Notes under the pieces: model-generated
Database searches by the model: none
What the model was told of the DNA's origin: nothing
Seen by the model: only the letters and a program-made list of their open reading frames with translations
Assembly (NCBI GenBank): GCA_018000995.1
Contig: JAGNIU010000003.1
Span: 121,939 to 185,938, forward strand
From: Bacteroidia bacterium
GTDB taxonomy: Bacteria; Bacteroidota; Bacteroidia; B-17B0; Aurantibacillaceae
Length of the DNA: 64,000 nucleotides
Direction: 5' to 3'
Position numbers and translations under genes: made by a program
Part shown: piece by piece, positions 10,101 through 18,116 of the stretch
Layout: each line of letters begins with the position of its first letter
Position numbering within the stretch: position 1 is the first letter of the stretch

Positions 10101-10273
10101 CCTTTATTTTTTTCTAAATCCTTTTCATGCTTTTTCATGAAATTTAGAATCTCTTCATCTGATACATCAACAGTATCAATTTTGGAAATAAAATCTTCGA
10201 ATAGTTTGGCATAGGTTTGTCCTTTCGTGAACAAAGCAAAAGACAAGAACATTAAAACGAGAAAACGTTTCAT
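7118..10273 (-). CDS. Exported TPR-CHAT domain protein (caspase-like fold)
   Basis: A 1051-residue protein beginning with a signal peptide (MKRFLVLMFLSFALFTKG). Many TPR units fill about residues 90-540, and the CHAT domain the C-terminal third. The catalytic dyad looks intact: His885 in LHIATHGFF and Cys962 in VVLSACETGLG. CHAT is a caspase/separase-like cysteine peptidase fold; some members are proteases activated by partner proteins, others may be structural. The signal peptide places this one outside the cytoplasm, unlike the known CHAT effectors of defence systems. It lies 4 nt after dusB, so it is probably transcribed with it. Substrate and role are unknown. Confidence 0.88.
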   Translation of the reverse strand: MKRFLVLMFLSFALFTKGQTYAKLFEDFISKIDTVDVSDEEILNFMKKHEKDLEKNKGNRSKLKNLLGNSAFTRQYYGDAKDYYVGAFNDAYAAGDTISWSFAQYNLAFLYNHVGYYPQAEQMFQQALPVMARVYGASSEQYTKMYRVLTQMYVEMGYYKEAKPMNDAIMYYFKTLKGDKDREYLIAVNTDAQISQGLGDYKKAIEVFNSLIKIHGSLNPIDTTDYITTLNNGAEAYRQSGNYDEALKLLNKALRLSHKFKNADKISTATVYNNSGLCYKNTGDYKRAEICFDSCMYLYRSLDLANNPDYTNSLNNKADLYRILGRYVQATDLLTEVIQIRANTTGKKHFTYANALVNIGLLYDSQNRYEEVEPFLLEAKDIYKETVGEDHQYYANCLHNLAVLYMHLNKYNEAEKYSKIAVESIKKAVGEEHERYAYFLVGAGLILEKQGKYEKAIECFELSNSIIKKKFGIKHSAYIDGVFNIASTNWSLRNYKKAKELYYTALQSHKTQFDEFFHSMSERDQLGFYSTANEHFEIFNSFVFDYAEQFPKENHADLFSTCFNYQMFLKSLLLNNNVSSRREILNSKDTALVNLYNRWSYYKQQLANRYRETNTDENFWSISDLEIEADKLEQQLKGKTSAFAQSKTVTFSDIKNKLQANEAAINIIRAEKAVQIGDTTYSLEYAAFIITKNSTYPILTKIAKSKNFETTFAQEYSDNVENRKPDKLSYDRFWKQISENLKGITKVYISPDGIYNQVNLYTLQNPVTEKYVLDEIDLCILPNLNYLLQNNAPNTSKSAELFGYPDYEFDFVKQKKQEKLNQMVAVNRFGFSELPPLPGTKTEVENISTSLKTNAWKINTFTEEKASEQQLKKVNSPKVLHIATHGFFLKDVMDNEDETILGFEASKLKSNPLLRSGIMMAGASVVARDTMSTEFEQDGIFTAYEASLLNLSNTDLVVLSACETGLGVDLNNQGVFGLQRAFYIAGAKNLIMSLWVVDDDATQILMSEFYKEWALNPAKENISKSFKKAQAEVRKKYPHPYYWGAFTLLGN

Positions 10274-10277
10274 TGGA

Positions 10278-11267
10278 TTAATGCATTACAGATTCATATT
10301 TTTCGGGAACAGCATCGAGCGTATCTAAAACTTCTTGTAAAGAATCACAGGTAACTAAAACCATGCGTGTATCTTTAAAATGAGGAATGCCTTTAAAATA
10401 ATTGGTGTAATGAGGTCGCATTTCTAACATTCCTAAACGTTCACCTTTCCATTCAACCGATTTCATTAAATGTGTTTTGCAAACTTCAACGCGGTTGTGT
10501 AGAGTAGGGGCAGGTAAATGTTCTCCTGTTTTAAAGAAATGTTTTATCTCATTAAAAATCCAGGGATAACCAATACTGGCTCTGCCAATCATAATACCAT
10601 CAACGCCATATTTATTTTTATACTCTAATGCTTTTTCAGGAGAATCAATATCACCATTACCAAAAATTGGAATATGAATGCGTGGATTATTTTTTACTTC
10701 GGCAATGTGCTCCCAACGCGCATGTCCTTTATACATTTGAGAACGGGTACGACCGTGAATTGCTAATGCTTTTATTCCAACATCCTGTAAACGCTCCGCA
10801 ACTTCCATAATGTTGATTGTATTATCATCCCAACCTAAACGTGTTTTTACAGTAACCGGAAGAGAAGTGGAGTTAACAACAGCTTTCGTTAAACGCACCA
10901 TTAAATCAACATCTTTTAAAACACCCGCGCCTGCGCCTTTGCAAACCACTTTTTTAACAGGACAGCCAAAATTAATATCTAAAATATCGGGATTAGTGGC
11001 GTCAACAATTTTTGCAGATAAAGACATTGCTTCTTCATCTCCGCCAAAAATTTGAATACCAATTGGTTTTTCGTAATCAAAAATATCGAGTTTCTTCCTG
11101 CTTTTCATCGCATCGCGAATTAACCCTTCGCTGCTAATGAACTCGGTGTACATTAAATCGGCACCATATTTTTTACAAACATAACGGAAGGGCGGATCAC
11201 TCACATCCTCCATCGGAGCAAGTAATAATGGGAATTCCCCCAACTCAATATTTGCAATTTTAACCAA
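10278..11267 (-). CDS. dusB: tRNA-dihydrouridine synthase DusB
   Basis: A 329-residue FMN-dependent enzyme that reduces specific uridines in the tRNA D-loop. Visible family marks are LLAPMEDVSDPPFR at residues 15-28, the active-site Cys102 in NFGCPVKKV, KGAGAGVL, and KTRLGWDD in the TIM barrel. The start is a TTG. The length is normal for DusB. The gene is first in a minus-strand pair with the CHAT gene. Upstream, on the minus strand, lies a TAAATTCG sequence that resembles a weak -7 box. Assignment to DusB rather than another Dus subgroup rests on overall similarity. Confidence 0.93.
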   Translation of the reverse strand: MVKIANIELGEFPLLLAPMEDVSDPPFRYVCKKYGADLMYTEFISSEGLIRDAMKSRKKLDIFDYEKPIGIQIFGGDEEAMSLSAKIVDATNPDILDINFGCPVKKVVCKGAGAGVLKDVDLMVRLTKAVVNSTSLPVTVKTRLGWDDNTINIMEVAERLQDVGIKALAIHGRTRSQMYKGHARWEHIAEVKNNPRIHIPIFGNGDIDSPEKALEYKNKYGVDGIMIGRASIGYPWIFNEIKHFFKTGEHLPAPTLHNRVEVCKTHLMKSVEWKGERLGMLEMRPHYTNYFKGIPHFKDTRMVLVTCDSLQEVLDTLDAVPEKYESVMH

Positions 11268-11285
11268 GACTGTAAAGGTACGAAT

Positions 11286-11366
11286 TTAGCCACTAATTGC
11301 ACTAATTATCACGAATTAAGGACTTTACAGGTTTCATTAGTGCAAATTCGTGGTATTCGTGGCTAA
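11286..11366. repeat. Imperfect inverted repeat, GCCAC...GTGGC type
   Basis: The left arm begins TTAGCCACTAATTGCACTAA and the right arm ends TTCGTGGTATTCGTGGCTAA. The arms are imperfect reverse complements and could fold into a long A/T-rich hairpin just upstream of dusB. The ends resemble those of the elements at 12131-12202 and 47336-47406, but the interior differs. Confidence 0.6.
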
Positions 11367-11384
11367 TATATGTTAATCCCGTAT

Positions 11385-11417
11385 GGAAATTAAGCTTCAT
11401 TAACATCCTAATATAAA
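11385..11417 (+). promoter_or_regulatory. Possible ECF-sigma-like promoter
   Basis: GGAAAT at 11385-11390 is followed after 15 nt by TCCTAATATAAA. Position and spacing match the two closely similar sites at 38909 and 39515 (GGAATT, 15 nt, TCTAAATATAAA). The predicted transcript start lies about 50 nt before the ATG at 11471. This copy is weaker than the other two. Confidence 0.35.
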
Positions 11418-11470
11418 GAGCAAGCCTTAATTATTAAATCTTTGAATCATAGAATTTTTAAATCAAAAAC

Positions 11471-12115
11471 ATGAAGACATTATTTTTTATAGCACCTGTA
11501 TTATTTGCGTTGAGTGCATTCGGTCAGAATGAAATTCAAACCAATATCTCGAATATTAATATGCAGCAACGTTATATTCAGGTGAACCAGGTTTTTGCTT
11601 CAAACATGATGGGAAATACTAACAACACCAATAAACCAGTAAGAGCAAATACAAATCCGCAAGTACAGGTTCAACGAGCAACTAATGCAAGTAGCAATCA
11701 ACGCCGACAAGTAAGAAGAGTTACAAATAATGTCGGTAATGTTTCTAATGTAACTCAGCCTTTAGTAAATGTTTCAGAAAACAATACGGATGAAATTCAG
11801 CAGTTGGGAAATTTTAGTCAGCAAGCAGATAATAGTTTAGGAAATGCTTTCGGGAATGAAAATTTGATTGAGCAAATTGCTTCAGTAAATATTCCTGCTA
11901 TTCAGGTTGGGACCGGCTCATTAAATTTGAATCTGGAGCTGCCCACCATAAAAATGCCATCCATAAAATTTACCTCACGCAAATCAGTTGCAAGTTCAAA
12001 ACACAAAACCTTCCGCGTAAAAAATAAATTGGCCAAACTGAATCGTAAAATGACCGGCAAATTATCTTTTGGCAAGAAACTCAAAATAAAAGTGGACAAT
12101 TGCTTTAAGTGGTAA
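11471..12115 (+). CDS. Secreted Asn/Gln-rich protein with basic C-terminus, unknown function
   Basis: 214 residues starting with a signal peptide (MKTLFFIAPVLFALSAFGQ). The mature protein is Asn/Gln/Thr-rich and of low complexity up to about residue 150. A short hydrophobic stretch, LNLNLELPTIKMP, follows, then a strongly basic tail with many Lys/Arg that ends NCFKW. I recognise no domain or family. Composition suggests an intrinsically disordered exported protein. It stands alone between dusB and the T9SS pair. Confidence 0.7.
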   Translation: MKTLFFIAPVLFALSAFGQNEIQTNISNINMQQRYIQVNQVFASNMMGNTNNTNKPVRANTNPQVQVQRATNASSNQRRQVRRVTNNVGNVSNVTQPLVNVSENNTDEIQQLGNFSQQADNSLGNAFGNENLIEQIASVNIPAIQVGTGSLNLNLELPTIKMPSIKFTSRKSVASSKHKTFRVKNKLAKLNRKMTGKLSFGKKLKIKVDNCFKW

Positions 12116-12130
12116 ATTCCGTAATGTATT

Positions 12131-12202
12131 GCCACTAAACCACCAAGGCACTAAAGCCCACTAAAGGTTTGGTGGGATTTTGTGTTTTTGTGATTTGGTG
12201 GC
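12131..12202. repeat. 72-bp palindromic repeat, copy 1
   Basis: Runs from GCCACTAAACCACCAAGGCA to TGTGATTTGGTGGC and folds into one imperfect hairpin. It is about 80% identical by eye to the element at 47336-47406, which has the same ends and the same AAGGCACTAAA and CCACTAAAG blocks. It lies between two plus-strand genes and has no coding content. Confidence 0.8.
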
Positions 12203-12249
12203 TATTTGTTTTTGTGATTATTTTTTGTAACTTGTATAAAAAATAGCGC

Positions 12250-13833
12250 ATGAAGAAACTTTACTTTACTTCACTTTTCATATTATTTTTCTCAATCGGT
12301 TTCAGCCAAAGTTACCCTTACTTAAATGCCTCAACCGCTAATGAAAATGAATTTCCGGTAGACAAGGACACAAACATTTATATGTTCCATGGTAACCGCT
12401 TGGTAAAAACAGATAAGAATTTTAATACTATTTGGGCTAAGACGTATGGGTCGATATACTTTAAAAGTATATTGCTTTCCAAAACTGGCAGTATTTATTT
12501 TATTGCACGAGCCAGTAGTCCAAATACTATAATTGGGAGGATAAGCCCTTCCGGAAGTGTTATATGGTCCAAAACAACGCAAAACATTACAGCGGTAGTC
12601 TCAGGAACAACAAATGTGAACTACACAATGGATTGCCAAAGACTTTTTTTGGACAGGAATAATCATTTAATTATTACTGGCGGAGAAGGGTTCAGTCAAA
12701 GCAAAGGTTTTTTAATGAAAACAGACACGAGTGGAAATGTTCTTAAATTCAAAGCGTTCAGCAATGGTTTTTATTGGATGGATAAGCTTTCTATTATAGA
12801 TGATTCATCAGGATATTATAAATTAATCGGAAGTGGTTACCAATCCATGGGACCTTCTGTTGATGTAGGTTTATATAATTATTCCGACAATACCGATGCC
12901 TTTACAAGAGTTCAAGTAATTATGAATCTTGGTATTCCGTCTTATTTTGGGTGGAGACTTATTAAATCAAAATTCCCGGGTAATTTTTATATCCAAACAT
13001 CAACTCAAAATTCTTCTAGTGTTATTTACGCGGGTATGAATAAATATAATACGACAGGTCAGTTAAAATGGACAAAAGGCTTTTCTAATTTCCATGGCAT
13101 TCCACATGCTTTTGCAGGGTATCTTGAGGAAAGTGAGAAGGGCGATCTTTTTTATTCTTTGTCCACCAATAATTTCTTAAATAATCACACAAGTGGTTTT
13201 ATAAAAATAGATTCAAGCGGAATTATAACCAATAATTATGCTACTTCAATATTATATAACTACCCTTCTTACAATGCCATAACTATGTCATTTTATTTTC
13301 CGGAATACAAACCTCGAGTTGTGAATGATAACAATTATTATTTTGATGTTGCCGGCTTCAATTTCCCATTAAATCCCCTAACTATACAAAAATATAATTC
13401 TTCGTTGATTTTACCTTGCGCTTCAACGATTGCTTGTAGTATTAGCGGAATCAATTCTCCTATTTTCTCCGGTCCTTTTTTTAATCCCGTATTAGTTCCG
13501 ATTACATCTTATTCGATTAGTTCATACACTCCTTCGGTAACATCGGTTACTTTTTCAGTTAATCCTAATTTTTGTATAGTATTGGGTGCTGATGAAGTTA
13601 ACACGCAAAGGAATGAGCTTATCCTTTATCCAAATCCGGCTAATGACAAGTTGTATATTAATGCGGAAAACCTTTTAATTAATGAAGTGGAAATTTTCGA
13701 TGTTAACGGAAAAAAAACCGAAGCTATTTACAATAGTTCAACACTTGGTGTGACTAATCTTGTTAGTGGAATCTATTTCATCCGAATAAAAACAGATAAA
13801 GGCGAATTCAATAAAAAATTTATTAAAAATTAA
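12250..13833 (+). CDS. T9SS type A sorting domain protein (paralogue 1)
   Basis: 527 residues: a signal peptide (MKKLYFTSLFILFFSIGFSQ), a long region of beta-strand repeats resembling a propeller of SBBP/PQQ-like blades (phrases such as TDKNFNTIWAKTY, LSKTGSIYF), and a C-terminal type IX sorting domain from about residue 455. That domain has YPNPANDKLYI, VEIFDVNGK, GIYFIRIKTDKG and a final KKFIKN. Such proteins cross the outer membrane through T9SS and are usually processed at the sorting domain. Cargo function is unknown. A close paralogue follows after 9 nt. Confidence 0.9.
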   Translation: MKKLYFTSLFILFFSIGFSQSYPYLNASTANENEFPVDKDTNIYMFHGNRLVKTDKNFNTIWAKTYGSIYFKSILLSKTGSIYFIARASSPNTIIGRISPSGSVIWSKTTQNITAVVSGTTNVNYTMDCQRLFLDRNNHLIITGGEGFSQSKGFLMKTDTSGNVLKFKAFSNGFYWMDKLSIIDDSSGYYKLIGSGYQSMGPSVDVGLYNYSDNTDAFTRVQVIMNLGIPSYFGWRLIKSKFPGNFYIQTSTQNSSSVIYAGMNKYNTTGQLKWTKGFSNFHGIPHAFAGYLEESEKGDLFYSLSTNNFLNNHTSGFIKIDSSGIITNNYATSILYNYPSYNAITMSFYFPEYKPRVVNDNNYYFDVAGFNFPLNPLTIQKYNSSLILPCASTIACSISGINSPIFSGPFFNPVLVPITSYSISSYTPSVTSVTFSVNPNFCIVLGADEVNTQRNELILYPNPANDKLYINAENLLINEVEIFDVNGKKTEAIYNSSTLGVTNLVSGIYFIRIKTDKGEFNKKFIKN

Positions 13834-13842
13834 AGTAAGCCT

Positions 13843-15429
13843 ATGCCAAAATTTTACTTCACTTCTGTTTTCATATTATTTTTTTCTTTCAGTTTCAGTC
13901 AAAACTTTCCTAATCTGAATGCATCAACGGGTAATACCGATGAATATCCTGTGGATAAGGATACCAACATTTATATGTTTCAAGGAAACAGATTGTCAAA
14001 AACAGATAAGAACTTTAATGTGATTTGGTCTAATGTTTATTCCGGACTAAATTTTACTAATTTGTTATTATCAAAAACAGGAAGCGTGTATTTTCTTAGT
14101 AATACACCATCTTCATCACCAAGCAATAATTTTGGAAAGATAAATTCAGATGGAAGTTTGGCATGGATAAAACCCATCAATGGAGTAATGGCAACAATAG
14201 GAGGAACAGTGTTTAGTGGAGGCGGAGATTGTAAGAGTATTCTGCTTACCTCTGGAAACAATTTAATTATTTCTGGAAATGGTGGGTTTGGAACCACTAC
14301 TACCGATCCAAAAACATATGTTTTGAAGTGTGATACTAATGGTATTCCTATTAAATTTAACGCTTTCAATATGGATTTTGGAAGGGACTTGGTTATTATA
14401 AATGATTCTTCAGGTGTTTACAAACTTATGGGTTATGGAGTTCATCTCGGCGGCTATGTTTTAGGCATTTATGGTTACTCTGATGTGAGCAATAGTTTTG
14501 TTAGCTACGAGTCATTGGTTGGTTTTGGCTGTTGTTCAGGTTGCTCCTTTGTTCCTACTGCTTATTGGCAATTCTATCGGTCAAAAATGAATAGTAAATC
14601 GTTTTATCTTTTTGCAACGGCGAGTAATTCGATAGGAGCAACTTATAGAGGTGTAATAAAAGCGACGGATAATGCTAATGTCTCATGGATCGCACCAGTT
14701 CACACCAGTTCAATTTTCCCAGTTTCTCCCTTTGGAAGAATGGAAGAAGACAACAGTGGGAATGTGTTTGCTTCTATTGGCTCTATTTTTTCCAATTTTA
14801 CAAGCGCATTTATGCGTATAGATTCAAATGGTGTAGGCGATCCGTATCTCACAAAGATGCTTAGTGGGTATAATAATGTTCCTTCATATCAAATTCCCAA
14901 CCATTCACCTCGAGTTATACATGATAATAATTATTATTTTGATATTTGGGGGTATAGCTTTCCAGCTAATCCAATTACAGTGCAACGTTATGATTCATCA
15001 TTGGTGTTACCTTGTGGTTCAACTCTTTCTTCATCGGTTAGCAATTGTGTTTATGCTGCCAATGCAGGTTGGCCAATAACAGCAACAATTGTACCGGTCA
15101 GTTCTTTTACCCTTGGCACGGTTAATGTTACAGTAACTCCATCAGCTTTTTCCGTAAACCAAAATTTCTGTACGGTTGTTGGTTTAGAAAATAGTTCAAC
15201 CGATAGGAACGGCATTGAAATTTATCCAAATCCCGCGAATGATAAACTTTACATAAGCGATAAAAATTACGCTGTAAATAGTATTGAAGTGTATGATGTG
15301 AATGGAAAGAATATTAAATCTGTTGACAAAGATTCGTCAATTGATATAAGAAATCTTAATACCGGAATTTACTTCATCCGAATAAAAACAGATAGAGGAA
15401 ATTTCAATAAGAAATTTATTAAAGAATAA
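13843..15429 (+). CDS. T9SS type A sorting domain protein (paralogue 2)
   Basis: 528 residues, similar along the whole length to the preceding protein: a signal peptide (MPKFYFTSVFILFFSFSFSQ), a shared opening PNLNASTGNTDEYPVDKDT, the same blade phrases, and a sorting domain with YPNPANDKLYI, VYDVNGK and IYFIRIKTDRG ending in KKFIKE. The middle has a Cys-rich insertion, FGCCSGCSF, at about residue 225 that the first copy lacks. Tandem duplication with divergence is clear. Both are likely surface or secreted proteins of unknown function. Confidence 0.9.
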   Translation: MPKFYFTSVFILFFSFSFSQNFPNLNASTGNTDEYPVDKDTNIYMFQGNRLSKTDKNFNVIWSNVYSGLNFTNLLLSKTGSVYFLSNTPSSSPSNNFGKINSDGSLAWIKPINGVMATIGGTVFSGGGDCKSILLTSGNNLIISGNGGFGTTTTDPKTYVLKCDTNGIPIKFNAFNMDFGRDLVIINDSSGVYKLMGYGVHLGGYVLGIYGYSDVSNSFVSYESLVGFGCCSGCSFVPTAYWQFYRSKMNSKSFYLFATASNSIGATYRGVIKATDNANVSWIAPVHTSSIFPVSPFGRMEEDNSGNVFASIGSIFSNFTSAFMRIDSNGVGDPYLTKMLSGYNNVPSYQIPNHSPRVIHDNNYYFDIWGYSFPANPITVQRYDSSLVLPCGSTLSSSVSNCVYAANAGWPITATIVPVSSFTLGTVNVTVTPSAFSVNQNFCTVVGLENSSTDRNGIEIYPNPANDKLYISDKNYAVNSIEVYDVNGKNIKSVDKDSSIDIRNLNTGIYFIRIKTDRGNFNKKFIKE

Positions 15430-15433
15430 GAAT

Positions 15434-15460
15434 TGCGTCTTAGCGTCTTAGCGAGAAAAT
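15434..15460. repeat. Short GCGTCTTA tandem repeat, copy 1
   Basis: Two direct units of GCGTCTTA are followed by GCGAGAAAAT. The sequence at 38873-38904 has the same organisation (three degenerate 8-bp units, then GCGAGAAAAT). It lies between convergent genes and has no coding capacity. Confidence 0.55.
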
Positions 15461-15462
15461 AA

Positions 15463-16470
15463 TTACGAATTAATATTCTGCCACAACAGATCTTTTAATT
15501 CCTGAATTTTAGCGCCACTAACCGAAGAGAAAAATATGTAAGGGATTTTATCGTGACCTTTTAATTTCTTTTTTAATTCTTTCTCTAAATCCTTTTCTAA
15601 TTCCTCATCAATAGTATCACATTTTGTAATACCGAGAATTCTTTTCTTATAAAGTAATTCAGGATTAAATTGTTCTACTTCATTTAAAAGAACTTTAAAT
15701 TCTTCATAAATATCAGGGCTCTGACAACTCACTAAAAATAATAAAATACTATTGCGTTCAATATGACGTAAGAAACGAATACCTAAACCTTTTCCTTCAT
15801 GAGCACCTTCAATAATTCCGGGGATGTCTGCCATTACGAAACTTTGGTAGTCGTAGTATTTTACAATTCCTAAATTAGGAGTTAGTGTTGTAAAAGGATA
15901 ATCCGCAATCTCAGGTTTTGCTGCTGATACAACAGAAAGTAAAGTAGATTTACCTGCATTCGGGAAACCAACTAGACCAACGTCAGCTAATATTTTTAAT
16001 TCTAAAACTTTCCATTCTACCTTTCCGGGTTCGCCGGGTTGCGCATAACGAGGTGATTGTTGTGTTGATGTTTTAAAATTCTCATTTCCTAAACCACCGC
16101 GTCCGCCTGCAACTAAAACTTCTTCTTGTCCGTCTTCTGTAATTTCAAATATTACTTCTCCAGTATCGAAATCTTTTGCAACAGTTCCTAATGGAACTTC
16201 TAAAATCTCATCTTTACCTTCTTTACCTGAGGAATTGGCACTCGAACCGTTTTCACCTTCTTCAGCGATAACATGTTTACGGTATTTTAAATGGATGAGT
16301 GTCCACAATTGTTTATTACCACGTACAATGATATGTCCACCGCGACCACCATTACCACCGTCGGGACCACCTTTAGCAGTATTAATATCACGGTGAAAGT
16401 GTATAGAGCCAGCCCCGCCTTTTCCACTGCGGCAACAAATTTTTACGTAATCAACAAAGTTTGAGTCCAC
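15463..16470 (-). CDS. obgE: GTPase Obg/CgtA
   Basis: 335 residues, with a GTG start. The Gly-rich Obg fold occupies residues 1-158 ([23 protein letters not shown]), followed by the GTPase domain with P-loop GFPNAGKST (168-176), switch TT in FTTLTPNLG, and DIPG at 215-218. The G4 motif is TKCD instead of NKxD, a tolerated variant. Obg GTPases act in large ribosomal subunit assembly and stress control. It lies 29 nt downstream of adk on the same strand, so hpt-adk-obgE is a plausible operon. It lacks the extra C-terminal OCT-type domain seen in some relatives. Confidence 0.96.
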   Translation of the reverse strand: MDSNFVDYVKICCRSGKGGAGSIHFHRDINTAKGGPDGGNGGRGGHIIVRGNKQLWTLIHLKYRKHVIAEEGENGSSANSSGKEGKDEILEVPLGTVAKDFDTGEVIFEITEDGQEEVLVAGGRGGLGNENFKTSTQQSPRYAQPGEPGKVEWKVLELKILADVGLVGFPNAGKSTLLSVVSAAKPEIADYPFTTLTPNLGIVKYYDYQSFVMADIPGIIEGAHEGKGLGIRFLRHIERNSILLFLVSCQSPDIYEEFKVLLNEVEQFNPELLYKKRILGITKCDTIDEELEKDLEKELKKKLKGHDKIPYIFFSSVSGAKIQELKDLLWQNINS

Positions 16471-16499
16471 TTTAATTTAGTTCAGGTTTAGAGAAAGAA

Positions 16500-17474
16500 T
16501 TATTTCTTTTTCTTCTTAGCCACTTTTTTAGGAGCGGATTTTTTCTTAGCTACTTTTTTCTTAGGAGCTGATTTCTTTTTTGGTGAAGTTTTTTTCTTCA
16601 AAGCTTTCTTAACTACTTTCTTTTTAGGAGCAGCTTTCCCGCCTGCCGGTCGGGCAGGCTTCTTCGCAGCTTTCTTCACCACCTTTTTAGCTTTTGGTTT
16701 TGAAACTTTTGCTTTCGGAGCAGCCTTTTCTTTTTTCACTTCGGCTTTTTTCTCAACTTTAGGAGAAGAACTTTCGGTACTTTGTAATTCTTCAATATCT
16801 CTTTTTAATTCAGAAGAAATTTCGTTTACCTGTTCAAAATCATTCACAGTTAAATCTAAATGCTCTAAATCATTTTCTAATTGAGTTAATTCAATTTCTG
16901 CTTCAATAAACACCAAACGGTTTACGATTTCATTAAAAATATCACTCACACTTCCGATTCCATGAATAGAATGGTATTTTCCTTCCGCTGAGTAATATTC
17001 TTTTAATGGTAAAGTTTTATTGTTGTACTCATTAATTCGATTTTTGATAGTCGCTTCATCGCGGTCATCCGCTCTTCCTGATTCTTTTCCTCTTTCTAAT
17101 AAACGGCGTGTTAATTCAGCTTCATCTACCTCTAACGCTAACATACAACTGATAGCAGTTCCTTTTTTCTGTAATAAATCATCCAATGCTTCTGCTTGAG
17201 CTTTTGTGCGAGGGAAACCATCGAAAATAAAACCATTTGCTGATGCATTAGCGTCTAATTTATTTTCAATCATGCCAATAACAATATCATCGCTCACTAA
17301 AATACCGCGATCCATAATTTCTTTTGCTTTCACACCTAATTCGGTGCCACGTGCAATTTCTGTACGTAACAAATCGCCGGTTGATAAATGAACCAAACCA
17401 TATTTGCTAATAAGGTTTTGTGATTGAGTTCCTTTTCCTGCGCCCGGAGGGCCAAATAAAACAATGTTTAACAT
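16500..17474 (-). CDS. adk: Adenylate kinase with histone H1-like lysine-rich tail
   Basis: Residues 1-190 are a complete short-type adenylate kinase (ATP + AMP to 2 ADP): P-loop GPPGAGKGTQ (8-17), HLSTGDLLR, FDGFPRT, and a short lid with RADDRDE. A typical enzyme ends here. This protein continues with an acidic helical segment (about 190-232), then a tail of about 88 residues made of Lys, Ala and Pro repeats such as KKVVKKAAKK and KSAPKKKVAKKK, ending in KKKK. The tail resembles histone H1-like bacterial proteins and could bind nucleic acid or ribosomes; that is inference. The DNA for residues about 273-280 contains a GC-rich palindrome. Confidence 0.95.
   Translation of the reverse strand: MLNIVLFGPPGAGKGTQSQNLISKYGLVHLSTGDLLRTEIARGTELGVKAKEIMDRGILVSDDIVIGMIENKLDANASANGFIFDGFPRTKAQAEALDDLLQKKGTAISCMLALEVDEAELTRRLLERGKESGRADDRDEATIKNRINEYNNKTLPLKEYYSAEGKYHSIHGIGSVSDIFNEIVNRLVFIEAEIELTQLENDLEHLDLTVNDFEQVNEISSELKRDIEELQSTESSSPKVEKKAEVKKEKAAPKAKVSKPKAKKVVKKAAKKPARPAGGKAAPKKKVVKKALKKKTSPKKKSAPKKKVAKKKSAPKKVAKKKKK
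16641..16659. repeat. GC-rich palindrome inside adk
   Basis: GCCTGCC and GGCAGGC form a 7-bp stem with a 5-base loop. The surrounding CCCGCCTGCCGGTCGGGCAG is far more GC-rich than the gene and looks like a dispersed palindromic unit absorbed in frame; it encodes KPARPAGGK in the tail. A smaller related-looking stem (CCTGAC/GTCAGG) lies at 36080-36095. Confidence 0.55.
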
Positions 17475-17498
17475 GGTATTATATTTTTTATGATTTAA

Positions 17499-17577
17499 CC
17501 TGTTGGATTTATTCCTCAGGTTTTGGTTTATATTTTTTTATTAGTACTCTGTTATAATGAATCCTACGGGTTTAAGC
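17499..17577. repeat. GTTGGATTTA / AATCCTACGGGTTTA repeat, copy 1
   Basis: The block opens TGTTGGATTTATT and closes AATCCTACGGGTTTAAGC. The element at 63016-63082 has the same opening and closing blocks. The hpt stop codon and its last residues lie inside this element, so insertion may have reset the hpt C-terminus. Confidence 0.6.
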
Positions 17578-18099
17578 TAAAACAAAAACGTCTTTTAAAT
17601 TGCGACCCAAACCATCATAATCCAAACCATAACCTACAACAAAATCATTCGGAATTTCCATTCCAACATAATCAACTTTTATGTTTTTTGTATAAGCGGT
17701 TGGTTTAAAAAATGCAGTTGCAATTTTAAACGACTTTACTTTTTTATTATTTAATATCTCTGCCAATTTCTCTACTGTATTTCCTGTATCAACAATATCT
17801 TCAATAATAATTACTGTTCTTCCAGCCAAGTCCTGATTTAATCCAATTAATTCAGTTATAGTTCCGCTACTTGTTGTGCCGTGATACGAAGCTAATTTAA
17901 CAAATGAAATTTCACAAGGTAAATTTATCTCTTTCATTAAATCGGCAGCAAACATAAACGACCCGTTTAATACCGCTAAAAAAACCGGTGATTCACCGGC
18001 TAAGTCTGAGTTAATTTTTTTCGCCACTTCTTTCACGGCTTCCAAAATTTTATCGGAACTTATATAGGGTTTAAACTGTTTGTCTTTTAAGGTTACCAC
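17572..18099 (-). CDS. hpt: Hypoxanthine phosphoribosyltransferase
   Basis: 175 residues, with a GTG start. It is a purine-salvage type I phosphoribosyltransferase that converts hypoxanthine (and usually guanine) plus PRPP to the nucleotide. The PRPP loop is IIIEDIVDTGNT (residues 97-108), preceded by LAVLNGSFMFAADL and followed by VGMEIPNDFVVGYGLDYD, the purine-binding end. The length is normal. The final Ala and stop fall in a dispersed repeat. The nearest downstream gene is adk, 97 nt away on the same strand, giving a purine nucleotide cluster with obgE. Confidence 0.95.
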   Translation of the reverse strand: MVTLKDKQFKPYISSDKILEAVKEVAKKINSDLAGESPVFLAVLNGSFMFAADLMKEINLPCEISFVKLASYHGTTSSGTITELIGLNQDLAGRTVIIIEDIVDTGNTVEKLAEILNNKKVKSFKIATAFFKPTAYTKNIKVDYVGMEIPNDFVVGYGLDYDGLGRNLKDVFVLA

Positions 18100-18116
18100 G
18101 GTAATTTTTAGGATAA

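Noticed and set aside
7118..10273. CHAT gene as part of a CRISPR-Craspase or other defence island
   Set aside because: It has a signal peptide and its neighbours are dusB and a DUF5686 gene; no effector, nuclease or cas gene is nearby.
14864..15079. Alternative-frame open reading frame inside the second T9SS gene
   Set aside because: It is a shadow of the real frame; the Ile-rich composition matches no domain and the main frame is intact.
13843..15429. Second T9SS copy as a decaying pseudogene
   Set aside because: The frame is open end to end and both the signal peptide and sorting domain are intact.
16500..16790. Possible frameshift or assembly artefact creating the adk tail
   Set aside because: The Lys/Ala/Pro pattern runs in one frame from the acidic helix to the stop with consistent composition, so it looks like a real extension.
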